Source: Roseiarcus sp963835955
GTDB taxonomy: Bacteria; Pseudomonadota; Alphaproteobacteria; Rhizobiales; Beijerinckiaceae
NCBI GenBank assembly: GCA_963835955.1
Contig: CAWIHZ010000006.1
Location: forward strand, 1 to 64,000
Direction: 5' to 3'
DNA: 64,000 nt
In this document: piece by piece, positions 16,847-26,334 of the stretch
Layout of the letters: the number at the start of each line of letters is the position of its first letter
Position numbering within the stretch: position 1 is the stretch's first letter
The notes under the pieces: generated by a model
What the model was told of the DNA's origin: nothing
What the model saw: the letters and a program-made list of their open reading frames with translations, nothing else
Database searches by the model: none
Program-made: the position numbers and the translations under genes

Positions 16847-19717
16847 TCAATGCCCAGCCGGGCGCCGGCTGAGCTCCTCGAGCAGCGGACGCAGCGCGTC
16901 GAGCTCCTTGCCGAAGCCGGCCCAGTCGCCAGCCTTCAGCCGCTCGAGCGCCCGATCGTAGGCGGCGAGCGCCTGCTTCGCCTGTTCCCCGGCCGGCCCC
17001 AAAGGCGCAGGCCCGGCGACGGCGGGCTGGCCCGCGACCGGGGCTGTTTGCCGGAACAGAGCGGCGAGCGCCGCCGGCAGCGTCTCCTCCATCACCACCC
17101 GGTCGCCATAGGCCGCGATCACCCGCTTGAGCTCGGGCAGCTGGCCGGACCGCGCGCGCAGATAGAGCGGCGAGACATAGAGGATCGAGTTCCCGATCGG
17201 CACGACGAGGAGATTGCCGCGAATGACCCGGGAGCCCATCTGGTTCCACAGCGAGATCTGCTGCGAGATCTCGGTGTTCTGGTTGATCAGCGCGTCGATC
17301 TGGAACGGCCCGTAGATGAGCTTCTCCTTCGGGAACTCGTATACGATCAGCTTGCCGTATTCGGGCGGGTCGCAGCGCGCCGCGAGCCAGGCGATCATGT
17401 TTTCCCGGTGGCTCGGCGTCATCGGCAGCATGAGGAAGAATTCCGTCGCGGCCTCGCCGGGCAGGCGCATCATGATGTAGTAGGGCGCCATCCTCGCGGT
17501 CTTGGCGCCCGCCTCGACCTCGTCGGGCGCGGCCGCCTCTCGCGGAAACTGCCAGAGGTCTTCCCGGTTGTAGAAGACCTCGGGCACGGTCATGTGGAAC
17601 GCGCGGTACTGAAGCGCCTGAATGGTGAAGAGGTCCTCCGGGTAGCGGATGTGCAGCCTCAGATCCGGAGGCATCGCGTCGAGGGGCTTGAACAGCGTGG
17701 GGAAGATTTTGCGATAGGTCTCCACGATCGGATCGGCCGGATCGGCGACATAGAAGGCGACCGACCCGTTGTAAGCGTCGATGACGATCTTCACCGAATT
17801 GCGGATGTAGTTGATGTCGCCGGCCTCCGGCTCGGGCGTGGCGTAGGGGAACCAGTCGCTGACCGTATAGGCGTCCTGGAACCAGTAGAGCCGCCCGCCG
17901 CTGACCACGAGATAGGGATCGTGGTCGAGCCTCAGGAAAGGCGCGATTGTCCGCACGCGGTCGCGGATGTTGCGATGAAGAAGGATTCTGCTCTCGCCGG
18001 TGAGGTACCCGCTGAGCAGAATGTTCATGTCGCCGAGATTCCAGGCGAACAGGGTTCGCCACAAAGTGCCGCCGATCGGGATGCCGGCTGAGCCGCCGTA
18101 GGTCATGTAGGCGTTCTCCTGCCCTTTCGGATAGTCGAACTCCTTGGCGCCAGTCTTGACGATCACATAGCCGGCAGGGCCTTCGCCGAAGTAGATGCGC
18201 GGCTCGGTGATCGGGGGGCCGCCCGTGGCGACCGGCGGAATGTCCTGCAGATAGAAGATCGGCAGGCCCTCGGCGGACTTCTGGGTGACCGGAGACATGA
18301 CCGCCCCGTCGCCGTGGGTGAACAGGAGATGCAGGTTGACCCAGGTCTGGGCGTTGGCCGGCAGGAGCGATGGGATGAGCTCGCGCCCCGAGATCATCAC
18401 CTGCTGATAGTTGGGTCGGAGGTGATAGCGGTCGACGTCGACGTCGAGAAACCGGTAGTAGGTGCGGATCTCCTGAAGTTGCGCATAGGCCGAGAGCAAC
18501 GGGCGCCAGTCCCACAGCCGGATGTTGTCGGCGGTCCCGCTGTCCCTCTCGAGCGACTGAAAAGTGAGATCCTGCTTCGCGGGGAACGGCTTCACCTTGA
18601 TCGCGCCGAGGTCGTAGGCCTCTCGGGTGAAATCGATGTTTCGCAGAATGTAAGGCCTTTCCTCCTGCAGCTCGCTCGGCTTGACAAAGAAGCGCTCAAT
18701 GAGCGCGGGCGCCGCGTCGCCGAGGACGAAGGCGAGGCCGAACACCATGAGCGCCGCCGCCAGCACGAGCGGGGCCGAGCGCAGCCGCATGTTGGCGAAG
18801 GCGGCGGCGGCCGCAATGATCGCAAGTGCGATGAGCAGCCCGAGCGCGGCCAGCTCGACATGAACGTCGGTGTAGCCGGCGCCGGTCACGACGCCGTTGT
18901 CGTCATAGAGCAAGAGGTAGCGGTCGAGGGCGTAAGACCACGCCTTCACCAGGAAGAACAGGCCGATGAGCGCCGAGCCGTGGGCGACCGCCGCGGGGGC
19001 GAAGGTCCAGCGCGGAGGATCGTGGCTGATGTGGCCGTGCACGAAATAAATCGCCCCGGCCATGAGGGCGGAGATCGCCAGGATCCAGAAGAGCCAGTTC
19101 TTGAACGCCACATAGGCCGGCAGCGAGAACAGGTAGAAGCCGATGTCCTTATGAAACAGCGGGTCGACCCGGCCGTAGGGCGTTTGGCGGAGGAACCGGA
19201 GGACGAGCTCCCACTGGTTGCTCTCGCCCAAGCCGATCAGCAGTCCGAGGATGATCGCGGAGGCCAGGACGAAGAGTCGCCACGCCAGCGCCGAAGGCTG
19301 AAGCCGGCGCGGCGGCGCCCAGGGTCCCCGCGCGGGCTGAAAGGTCACGAAGCTCGGCGAGAACGCCGCCGGCAGGCGGAGCGGCGACCCTGACGAGAAC
19401 CGGAGCGCGAGCGTCGCGTTCGTCCAGAGAAGCCCGGCCGATAGGGCGAAAACGATCGCGAAGAGCGCGATTCTCGCGCCGAACGCCGTCCAGAAGACGT
19501 CCGCATAACCGACCGACGAGAACCACGCCCAGTCGACGACGAGACCCGAGACGCTCGCGAGTGCGAAGAGGAGGACGATGATGGCGATCAGCGCGCCGAT
19601 GCGTCTCAGGGGTATGCTCCCTTCCCGGTCGCGCCGTTCAACCACGGCCGATTTAGCGCCCGCCAGCGATTGGCGTCCGGCGCGAGTCAACGTCCGACGG
19701 ACGCCGCGGGGCGGCAT
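16847..19717 (-). CDS. UPF0182-family large membrane protein
   Basis: 956-residue protein of the conserved UPF0182 (COG1615) family, function unknown. The N-terminal third contains about seven membrane helices, starting IGALIAIIVLLFALASVSGL and including AWRLFVLASAIILGLLIGLG. The remainder is a large extracytoplasmic region with the family blocks LWDWRPLLSAYAQLQEIRTYY, THGDGAVMSPV and EIPIGGTLWR-like sequence (AGIPIGGTLWRTLFAWNLGD). A Pro/Ala-rich linker leads to an acidic C-terminal tail (AYDRALERLKAGDWAGFGKE). The length is normal for the family. It stands alone, with an IS630 copy behind its promoter side and a transporter scrap after its stop. Confidence 0.9.
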   Translation of the reverse strand: MPPRGVRRTLTRAGRQSLAGAKSAVVERRDREGSIPLRRIGALIAIIVLLFALASVSGLVVDWAWFSSVGYADVFWTAFGARIALFAIVFALSAGLLWTNATLALRFSSGSPLRLPAAFSPSFVTFQPARGPWAPPRRLQPSALAWRLFVLASAIILGLLIGLGESNQWELVLRFLRQTPYGRVDPLFHKDIGFYLFSLPAYVAFKNWLFWILAISALMAGAIYFVHGHISHDPPRWTFAPAAVAHGSALIGLFFLVKAWSYALDRYLLLYDDNGVVTGAGYTDVHVELAALGLLIALAIIAAAAAFANMRLRSAPLVLAAALMVFGLAFVLGDAAPALIERFFVKPSELQEERPYILRNIDFTREAYDLGAIKVKPFPAKQDLTFQSLERDSGTADNIRLWDWRPLLSAYAQLQEIRTYYRFLDVDVDRYHLRPNYQQVMISGRELIPSLLPANAQTWVNLHLLFTHGDGAVMSPVTQKSAEGLPIFYLQDIPPVATGGPPITEPRIYFGEGPAGYVIVKTGAKEFDYPKGQENAYMTYGGSAGIPIGGTLWRTLFAWNLGDMNILLSGYLTGESRILLHRNIRDRVRTIAPFLRLDHDPYLVVSGGRLYWFQDAYTVSDWFPYATPEPEAGDINYIRNSVKIVIDAYNGSVAFYVADPADPIVETYRKIFPTLFKPLDAMPPDLRLHIRYPEDLFTIQALQYRAFHMTVPEVFYNREDLWQFPREAAAPDEVEAGAKTARMAPYYIMMRLPGEAATEFFLMLPMTPSHRENMIAWLAARCDPPEYGKLIVYEFPKEKLIYGPFQIDALINQNTEISQQISLWNQMGSRVIRGNLLVVPIGNSILYVSPLYLRARSGQLPELKRVIAAYGDRVVMEETLPAALAALFRQTAPVAGQPAVAGPAPLGPAGEQAKQALAAYDRALERLKAGDWAGFGKELDALRPLLEELSRRPAGH

Positions 19718-19883
19718 TTCGAGATGACTGCAGAACCGACGACAATTTCGCCCGTTCTGACCTTACGAGCAAGTGGGGCGGATTAACGGCCCGTAAGGGT
19801 GAAAGGCGTCCGCGCTCCTTTGTGCGGGCTTGACCTTGACTGAGGCGACCGCCGGCTTTTACGGGGGCATTCGCGGCACTCTA

Positions 19884-21121
19884 GTCGCCCGCTTCAATCA
19901 ATTTGAAAGGATTTGATGATTTCGCTTTGTCGACAGTGCGGACGACGGAGGCGATCATGGTTGCGAAGGAGATTTCAGGTAAAGAAGTATGTGGTGCGGT
20001 TGAGCGCGGAGGAGCGGGAGCGACTTGAAGCGCTGATCCGGAAAGGAAAGAGCCCGGCCCAGCGGCTGCTGAAGGCGCGGGTCTTGTTGAAGGCCGATGT
20101 CTCGCAAGCCGGGGAAGGCTGGAGCGACAGCCGGATCGTCAAAGCGCTGGAGACCAGCCCATCGATGGTTTACCGGGTGCGCAAGCAACTGGTGGAAGAG
20201 GGCTTCGAGGCGGTGCTGAGCCGCAAACAACGGGCGAGGCCGGCGGTTGCGCGGATTTTCGACGGCGAGAAGGAAGCCAAACTGATTGCCTTGGCTTGTT
20301 CCAAACCACCCAAGGGACGCGCGCGCTGGACCTTGCGGCTGTTGGAGAACAAGGTCGTGGAACTCCACATTGTCGATCGCGCCAGCGACTCGACGATCGG
20401 GCGGGCGCTCAAAAAAACATTCTCCAGCCCCATCGCCGACAGTGCTGGGTCATCCCGCCCAAGGCCAACGGCGCGTTCGTAGCGGCGATGGAAGACGTGC
20501 TGGCCGTCTACACGCGGCCACGCGATCCCGACCGTCCGCTGGTTTGCCTGGACGAGACCTCGAAGCAACTCCTCGCCGAGACGCGGACGACGATTCCGAT
20601 GAAACCGGGCGCCCGGTCCGTTGCGATTACGAGTACGAGCGCAATGGGACCGCCAACCTCTTCATGCTGTTCGCGCCGCTCGAAGGCTGGCGCCATGTCA
20701 AAGTCACGGACCGCCACACCGCCGTGGATTATGCTCACGTCTTGAAAGACTTGGCCGATATCCACTTTTCCGCCGCCCAGATCATCGTTCTGGTCCAGGA
20801 CAATCTCAACATCCACAGCAAGGCGTCACTCTACCAAGCCTTTCCGGCCGCCGAAGCCAGGCGGCTGGTCGAGCGATTCGAATGGCATTACACGCCAAAG
20901 CACGGCAGTTGGCTCGATCTGGCGGAGTCGGAACTCGGCGTCCTATCGTCCCAATGCCTCGACCGCCGTATCCCCGACAAACAAACCCTCGTCGAGGAAG
21001 TCGCCGCCTGGGAGCAGGACCGCAACGCCAATCACGCCAATGCCAATTGGCACTTCACAACACCCGACGCACGCATCAAACTCAAGCACCTATACCCGTC
21101 AATCTGACTGAATTGGGCGAC
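19884..21121 (+). mobile_element. IS630-family element with matching terminal repeats
   Basis: The left end GTCGCCCGCTTCAATCA and the reverse complement of the right end GTCGCCCAATTCAGTCA match in most positions and continue into ATTTGA/GATTGA. TA flanks both ends (19882-19883 and 21122-21123), the IS630 target duplication. Length is 1238 bp, and the transposase lies inside on the plus strand. Confidence 0.8.
19957..21107 (+). pseudogene. IS630-family transposase in several frames
   Basis: Parts in order: MVAKEI; then, one frame over, VKKYVVRLSAEERERLEALI with SRIVKALETSPSMVYRVRKQ (winged HTH). After an A7 run at 20411-20417, NILQPHRRQCWVIPPKANGA and RPLVCLDETSKQLLAETRTT follow in the -1 frame. 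After about 20607 the core is in a third frame: RPVRCDYEYERNGTANLFML, VLVQDNLNIHSKASLYQAFP and HGSWLDLAESELGVLSSQ. The A7 shift could be programmed as in other IS630 elements. The early shift (about 19975) and the one near 20607 look like inactivating indels or sequencing errors, since single-base corrections restore a full DDE protein. Confidence 0.8.
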
Positions 21122-21264
21122 TAGGCCGCTTTCGGGCGAACGAGCGGACTTGGCGCATTCGTCGCGTTTTGCGGTCGACCACAACCTGGTGCAACGGTCT
21201 CGTTCGTCGTGCCGGTCGATCGGTAGGAGTTCGCCTTTTCGGACTTTCGGCGGCTGGAGCGCCG

Positions 21265-21846
21265 TCAGCGCCTGCGGAGGCCGTCTACGAAGATGTCGGC
21301 AAGGCGCAGCGCCGTCTTTCGCCAATCGGGGGTGTCGTAGACGTTGTAGGACATGCCCACGAGCGCGCGCAGAAGGTCTTCAGGCGTGATATCGGCGCGT
21401 ATCTCGCCGGCCTTCGCGGCGCGGTCGAGCAGCGAACCGACGGCCTTCGTGAGGCGGCCCGCCGAATAGGCGTGAAGCTCCGAAGGGCGATGCGCCGCGA
21501 GGGCCAGGGCCGCCACCATGCCTTTCTTCGTCGCAACGAGCCGCACATTGGCGTGCAGCCAGCGCCGCAAAGCTTCGACGGGCGCAGATTCGTAGGCGAG
21601 CCGCTCCGCGAGTTCGCTGAGCTGATCCACTTCACGCCGGTATACCGCCTCGAATAGGGTTTCGCGCGTCGGGAAGTGACGATAGAGCGTTCCTATGCCG
21701 ACGCTAGCGCGCTTCGCCACGGCTTCGAGGCTGGCGTCGGGGCCGCCGGCGCTGAAGATGTCGGCCGCCGCCTCGAGCAGGCGCTCGCGATTGCGGACCG
21801 CGTCGGCGCGAGGCTTGCGCACGGGATTTGTTGCACGACCTGACAT
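21265..21846 (-). CDS. TetR/AcrR-family transcriptional regulator
   Basis: DNA-binding repressor, about 193 residues. The N-terminal HTH reads RLLEAAADIFSAGGPDASLE then AVAKRASVGIGTLYRHFPTR, a textbook TetR domain. The ligand-binding half contains GMVAALALAAHRPSELHAYS and DITPEDLLRALVGMSYNVYD. The ATG at 21846 is preferred to a GTG at 21858 because AAGAGG sits 13 bases upstream of it; both are possible. It is divergent from the molybdenum-hydroxylase operon, and a 17-bp palindrome between the two genes is the likely operator. Confidence 0.85.
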   Translation of the reverse strand: MSGRATNPVRKPRADAVRNRERLLEAAADIFSAGGPDASLEAVAKRASVGIGTLYRHFPTRETLFEAVYRREVDQLSELAERLAYESAPVEALRRWLHANVRLVATKKGMVAALALAAHRPSELHAYSAGRLTKAVGSLLDRAAKAGEIRADITPEDLLRALVGMSYNVYDTPDWRKTALRLADIFVDGLRRR

Positions 21847-21863
21847 GACGCCTGACACGCCTC

Positions 21864-21892
21864 TTGCATAACGGAGGCACCCTCCGTATAAT
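21864..21892 (+). promoter_or_regulatory. Sigma-70-type promoter of the molybdenum-hydroxylase operon
   Basis: TTGCAT at 21864-21869 and TATAAT at 21887-21892 are separated by exactly 17 bases. The -10 is a perfect consensus. Transcription would start near 21899, leaving a leader of about 140 bases before the first ATG at 22041. Confidence 0.65.
21871..21887. promoter_or_regulatory. Palindromic operator, probably for the divergent TetR protein
   Basis: ACGGAGG-CAC-CCTCCGT is a perfect 7+7 inverted repeat. It fills the spacer between the -35 and -10 above. Binding there would block RNA polymerase directly, as in many TetR systems. Assignment to this TetR protein rests on position only. Confidence 0.6.
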
Positions 21893-22040
21893 ATCTCGAT
21901 CGAACCATGGGCGCTCTCGAAACGATGGCGGACGATCCAGCCTTATCGCGAACCCGCCGTCGCGCCGCGCGGCGTTCTTCTAATAGCCGGCCCGCGGCCT
22001 CGATATCTACAACTGCCGGACTGAACGCACGGGAGTCTTC

Positions 22041-22538
22041 ATGACCTTCTCTATGAGCCTTACCGTCAACGGTGAGCGGCGGGACGTCGCGCTCGACAAC
22101 TCGCGCCTGACGCTCCTCGATCTCCTGCGCGAGCGCCTCGACCTGACCGGAACCAAGAAGGGCTGTGACCGTGGGCAATGCGGCGCGTGCACCGTGCTCT
22201 TGAACGGGAAGCGGGTCAATTCGTGCCTGGCTCTCGCGCTGAGCCTCGACGGCGCGGAGGTCGTCACCATCGAGGGCCTCGGTCAAGGCGACGAGCTTCA
22301 TCCGCTGCAGACCGCCTTCATCGCGCATGACGGATTCCAGTGCGGCTTCTGCACGCCGGGCCAGATCATGAGCGCGGTCGGCCTGATCGACGAGGGCCAG
22401 GCGGGCGACGACCCCGAGCGTGTGCGCGAGGGGATGAGCGGCAACATCTGCCGTTGCGGGGCCTATCGCGGCATCACGGAGGCGGTGCTCGAGGCGCAGA
22501 AGCTTCTTGCGGAATGGGACCGGAGGAATGCGGCATGA
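22041..22538 (+). CDS. Molybdenum hydroxylase, [2Fe-2S] subunit (PaoA-like)
   Basis: Small iron-sulfur subunit of a xanthine-oxidase-family aldehyde oxidoreductase, 165 residues. The plant-type ferredoxin cluster is bound by Cys42, Cys47, Cys50 and Cys62 (KGCDRGQCGACTV). The second cluster is bound by Cys101, Cys104, Cys137 and Cys139 (FQCGFCTPGQ; GNICRCGAYRGI). There is no Tat signal, unlike E. coli PaoA, so the complex is probably cytoplasmic. It passes electrons from the molybdenum subunit to FAD. The stop overlaps the start of the FAD subunit (ATGA). Confidence 0.9.
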   Translation: MTFSMSLTVNGERRDVALDNSRLTLLDLLRERLDLTGTKKGCDRGQCGACTVLLNGKRVNSCLALALSLDGAEVVTIEGLGQGDELHPLQTAFIAHDGFQCGFCTPGQIMSAVGLIDEGQAGDDPERVREGMSGNICRCGAYRGITEAVLEAQKLLAEWDRRNAA

Positions 22539-23593
22539 AGATCTTCGACTATGTGAGACCCGCCACGGTTCCGGAGGCGGTCGCCGCAGCGGCAGAGCCG
22601 GGCTCCGCCTATCTCGCCGCCGGCACCAATTTGCTCGACCTGATGAAGGGCGGCGCCATACGGCCCGACCGTCTCGTCGACATTACGCGCTTGCCGGGCC
22701 TCGACCGCTTGGAGCGCCAAGCCGATGGCGGCATGCGCATCGGCGCGCTGGTGCGGAACGCCGACCTCGCGCGTGACGCGGATTTCGCCCGCGCCTTTCC
22801 GGCCGTTGCAGAAGCGCTGCTCTCCGGCGCATCGGCGCAGCTCCGCAACGCCGCGACCGTCGGCGGCAATCTGATGCAGCGGACACGCTGCAGCTACTTC
22901 TATGACGTGGCGAGCGCCTGCAACCGGCGTGAACCGGGCGCAGGCTGCGACGCGCTGCAAGGCGAGAACCGCCTGCACGCGGTGCTTGGCTGGAGCAAGC
23001 ACTGCATCGCGACCCATCCGTCGGACTTCTGTGTGCCGCTCGTGGCGCTCGACGCCGTTGTGGAGATTGAAGGCAAAGATAGTCGGCGCGAAATCGCGCT
23101 CGAAGACCTTCACCGCCTGCCTGGCGACACGCCGGAGCGCGAAAGCGCGCTCGAGCCGGGGGACCTGATCGTTGCGCTTCGTCTTCCCGCCGATGCGGCG
23201 CGCTTCGCGGCGCATGCGCGCTATCTCAAGCTTCGCGAGCGCACGTCCTTTGCCTTCGCGGTTGTGTCCGCCGCCGCGGCGCTCGACCTGGAAGGCGGCG
23301 CGATTCGCGGCGCCCGGCTTGCCCTTGGCGGCGTCGCGGCGAAGCCATGGCGCGCGCGAGCGGCCGAAGAGGCGCTGGCGGGCGCAAACGCGGACGAGCC
23401 GGCGTTCCGCAAAGCGGCCGAAGCCGCGCTCGCCGACGCGAAGCCCTCCGGCGATAACGGATTCAAGATCGAACTCGCGAAACGGATCGTCGTGCGCGCG
23501 CTCGCGCTCGCGGCGGCGGGAACGCCGGAGCGCCTTCCTGCCCTTCCGGCCTCTCCCTTCTCCTCCGTTCCCAGGGCCCTTCAACATGCCTGA
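22535..23593 (+). CDS. Molybdenum hydroxylase, FAD-binding subunit (PaoB-like, with extra Fe-S loop)
   Basis: 352-residue FAD subunit. The flavin-binding motifs AYLAAGTNLLDLMKGG and RNAATVGGNLMQRTRC are clear. A loop with Cys119, Cys129, Cys138, Cys157 and Cys166 (QRTRCSYFYDVASACNRREP; GAGCDAL; HCIATHPSDFC) matches the region that holds an additional [4Fe-4S] cluster in PaoB and 4-hydroxybenzoyl-CoA reductase. The start ATG at 22535 overlaps the preceding stop, and the end overlaps the next gene by eight bases, so translation is coupled across all three. Confidence 0.88.
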   Translation: MKIFDYVRPATVPEAVAAAAEPGSAYLAAGTNLLDLMKGGAIRPDRLVDITRLPGLDRLERQADGGMRIGALVRNADLARDADFARAFPAVAEALLSGASAQLRNAATVGGNLMQRTRCSYFYDVASACNRREPGAGCDALQGENRLHAVLGWSKHCIATHPSDFCVPLVALDAVVEIEGKDSRREIALEDLHRLPGDTPERESALEPGDLIVALRLPADAARFAAHARYLKLRERTSFAFAVVSAAAALDLEGGAIRGARLALGGVAAKPWRARAAEEALAGANADEPAFRKAAEAALADAKPSGDNGFKIELAKRIVVRALALAAAGTPERLPALPASPFSSVPRALQHA

Positions 23594-25853
23594 GACCCAT
23601 CGCACCCAGGCCTCGCCGAACCCGCGCTACGGCTCGAACGCGGGCCAGCCGCTCACCCGGCGCGACGGAATCCTCAAGGTCACCGGGCGCGCATCCTACG
23701 CCGCGGACAACCATCCCGAAGGAATGCTGTATGCGGTGTGCGCCGTCAGCACGATCGCGCGCGGCCGCGTCATGCATCTCGACGTCGAAGCCGCCAAAGC
23801 GCATCCGCATGTCGTGGAGGTGATCACTCCCGCCAACCGACCGCCGCTGGCGGGCGACCCGGAAGCCAGGGGAAGCCTTTTTGCGTTCCGTATGGAGGCG
23901 CTGCAGAACAACCGCGTGCGCTACGCCAACCAGCCGATCGCACTGGTCGTCGCGAAGACGCTGGAGGCGGCGACGGAAGCCGCCGCGCTGCTGAAGCCCC
24001 GTTACGAGGTCGAGCCGGCGCGCCTCGGGCTCGACGTCGAGCGTTTCGTCCCGCAGGCCGTGGGGGTCGGCTCGCCTCCGAGCGCCACGCATGGCGACGT
24101 CGAGGCGGGATTGTCGGCGGCGCCGCTGCGCATCGACGCGACCTACGAAACGCCGTCGCAATACCACAACGCGATGGAGCCGCACGCCATCGTTGCATCA
24201 TGGGATGGCGACCGCCTGACGCTCGACACACCGAACCAGGCGCCGCACATGGCTCGCGCAGCCTACGCCGGCTTCTTCGGGGTCCCGCCGGAAAACGTGC
24301 TCATTCGCACCCCGTTCATCGGCGGCGGCTTCGGATCGAAAGCCATCCTCGCCGGGCCGCATATTCTGTGCGCGCTCGCGGCCCGGTTGACGGGCCGGCC
24401 GGTGAAGCTGGCGCTGACGCGCGCCCAGATGTTCGGTCCGGTCGGCCATCGCGGCCAGACGCGCCAGCGACTGAGACTCGGCATGGAGTCCGACGGCCGG
24501 CTCACCGCGGTTTCTCATCACGCAATCGCAGCGACGAGCAGCTTCGACGACTTCATCGAACCGTCCGCCTTCGTCTCGCGCATGCTCTACGCGAGCCCGG
24601 CCATCGCCATTACCCACGAAGCCGTGCGCAACGACATCGGCACGCCCGGCCCCATGCGGGCGCCGGGCCTCGCCTCCGGATCGGCGGCGCTCGAGGTCGC
24701 CATCGACGAAGCGGCGGAGGCCTGCGGCATGGACCCGCTCGACTTCCGGCTTGCGAATTATGCGGAGGTCGAACCGATAACCGGCAAGCCCTATTCGTCG
24801 AAGGCGCTGCGCGAATGCTACGACGAGGGCGCGACGAAATTCGGCTGGTCGGGCCGACCGCTTGCCCCCCGGCAAATGCGCGATGAAGACGGCTTTCTCG
24901 TCGGCTGGGGCATGGGAACCGCCGTGTTCCACAGCCCGATGTTCGCTGCGGAGGCGCGGGCGGCGCTGCGCGTCGACGGCACAGCCACCGTCGAGACGAG
25001 CGCGATCGACATGGGGCAGGGCGCCTTGACGGCGCTCGCCCAGATCGCGGCTGACAGCCTCGGGCTCGACATCGACCGGGTCACGTTGCGCTTCGGCAGC
25101 TCCGACCTGCCCGATGGCGGGGTCGCTGGCGGCTCCGGCCATACGGCGACCGCCGGCTCGGCCATCCACGCGGCCGGCAGCAATGCCGTCGCGCGGCTCG
25201 CCGAGCTCGCCATGGCGGACCGCAACTCGCCGCTCTTTGGCGCGGGAAATGTCGGCGTGGTCGCGCGCGCCGGACGGCTCCACCGCAAAGACGACGAGAG
25301 TCGTAGCGAGAGCTATGCCGGCATCCTCGCCCGCGCCGAACTGGCGGAGATCGACGCGCGGGGCAAGGGCGCGCGCGATCCGGCGGCCGTTGGCGACCAT
25401 GCGCTGCAGGCGCACGGAGCGGTCTTCGCGGAGGTCAAGGTCGACTCCGATCTCGGCCAGGTCCGGGTCACGCGCCTAGTCGGCGCCTTCGCGGCCGGGC
25501 GGATCATCAACCCGCGGCTCGTGCTCAGTCAGCTTTATGGCGGCATGATCTGGGGCGTGTCCTTCGCGCTGCACGAAGGGGCGAGCATGGATCGGCGCAA
25601 CGGCCGCATCATGAATGCAGACCTTAGCGAATACCACGTGCCGGTAAATGCCGACGTGCCGTCACTCGAAGCGCTGCTGATCCACGAGGACGACGCTTTC
25701 GTGAACGGGCTCGGCATCAAGGGCGTTGGCGAAATCGGCATTACCGGGACGGTGGGCGCAATCGCGAACGCCGTGTGGCACGCAACAGGAGTAAGAGTTC
25801 GCAAATTTCCTGTGAGGATCGAGAACATCATGGCGCCCACCGCCGGCGCCTAG
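23586..25853 (+). CDS. Molybdenum hydroxylase, molybdopterin-binding subunit (PaoC-like)
   Basis: Catalytic subunit, 755 residues from the ATG at 23586. The N-terminal domain begins TRRDGILKVTGRASYAADNH. Cofactor-binding segments include FIGGGFGSKAILAGPHILCA, GTPGPMRAPGLASGSAALEV and SAIDMGQGALTALAQIAADS. The active-site Glu is in IKGVGEIGITGTVGAIANAV. The family oxidises aldehydes or N-heterocycles by water-derived hydroxylation; the substrate here is not evident. No cofactor-maturation gene (xdhC/paoD type) follows, so maturation must be supplied elsewhere. Confidence 0.9.
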   Translation: MPETHRTQASPNPRYGSNAGQPLTRRDGILKVTGRASYAADNHPEGMLYAVCAVSTIARGRVMHLDVEAAKAHPHVVEVITPANRPPLAGDPEARGSLFAFRMEALQNNRVRYANQPIALVVAKTLEAATEAAALLKPRYEVEPARLGLDVERFVPQAVGVGSPPSATHGDVEAGLSAAPLRIDATYETPSQYHNAMEPHAIVASWDGDRLTLDTPNQAPHMARAAYAGFFGVPPENVLIRTPFIGGGFGSKAILAGPHILCALAARLTGRPVKLALTRAQMFGPVGHRGQTRQRLRLGMESDGRLTAVSHHAIAATSSFDDFIEPSAFVSRMLYASPAIAITHEAVRNDIGTPGPMRAPGLASGSAALEVAIDEAAEACGMDPLDFRLANYAEVEPITGKPYSSKALRECYDEGATKFGWSGRPLAPRQMRDEDGFLVGWGMGTAVFHSPMFAAEARAALRVDGTATVETSAIDMGQGALTALAQIAADSLGLDIDRVTLRFGSSDLPDGGVAGGSGHTATAGSAIHAAGSNAVARLAELAMADRNSPLFGAGNVGVVARAGRLHRKDDESRSESYAGILARAELAEIDARGKGARDPAAVGDHALQAHGAVFAEVKVDSDLGQVRVTRLVGAFAAGRIINPRLVLSQLYGGMIWGVSFALHEGASMDRRNGRIMNADLSEYHVPVNADVPSLEALLIHEDDAFVNGLGIKGVGEIGITGTVGAIANAVWHATGVRVRKFPVRIENIMAPTAGA

Positions 25854-26219
25854 AGCACACCGATCCGGACGGCGGCTTTCAGGTCTGCCATCGGAGCAAC
25901 CTCCCTGTGGAAATTATGCCGGCTTCAGTTTGGAGACCTGCCGCCCAGACGCCGCAGGGAACTGCAAGATCCCGCCCTGAGCGGAAGTCGTTGTCTCAAT
26001 TGGCGTGGACAATCGCACCCTTGCGGCCAGCGTTGCGTTGATCGCATCATAATCCTTCAATACCCCGATCATGATCACTCTGACTGCGGCAGGAAGGGGC
26101 AGTGCAATAGCGTCGCGCCTCTTCCGGTCGCGACGTGATTGGCGCAGTCGGTTTGGCTGGGCCTTCGCCAGACGAGTTTTGGGACGTCCAGGACACCGCT
26201 CACATACCGGTCGGCGAAA
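25854..26219. other. Junction region with a truncated minus-strand gene start
   Basis: On the minus strand GGGAGG stands ahead of an ATG near 25893 and opens MADLKAAVRIGVL, then a TAG within a few bases of the hydroxylase stop. Just upstream an open stretch encodes DYDAINATLAARVRLSTPIE and ends in TAA. Both look like pieces of unrelated minus-strand genes cut off when the hydroxylase operon or a neighbour was joined here. Neither is recognised. Confidence 0.35.
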
Positions 26220-26334
26220 TCATCGATGACGAACCCTGAGCGGCGGGTCCCCAAGGATCTTGTCCTCCCAAAACGTGAACTCGCGATCGATGCGCTCCTG
26301 GGCAGTGTCCGCCGACATGTCGACGACGAGCACG

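Noticed and set aside
18314..19393. 359-codon plus-strand frame over the UPF0182 gene
   Set aside because: Charged low-complexity translation antisense to a conserved family protein, no ribosome site.
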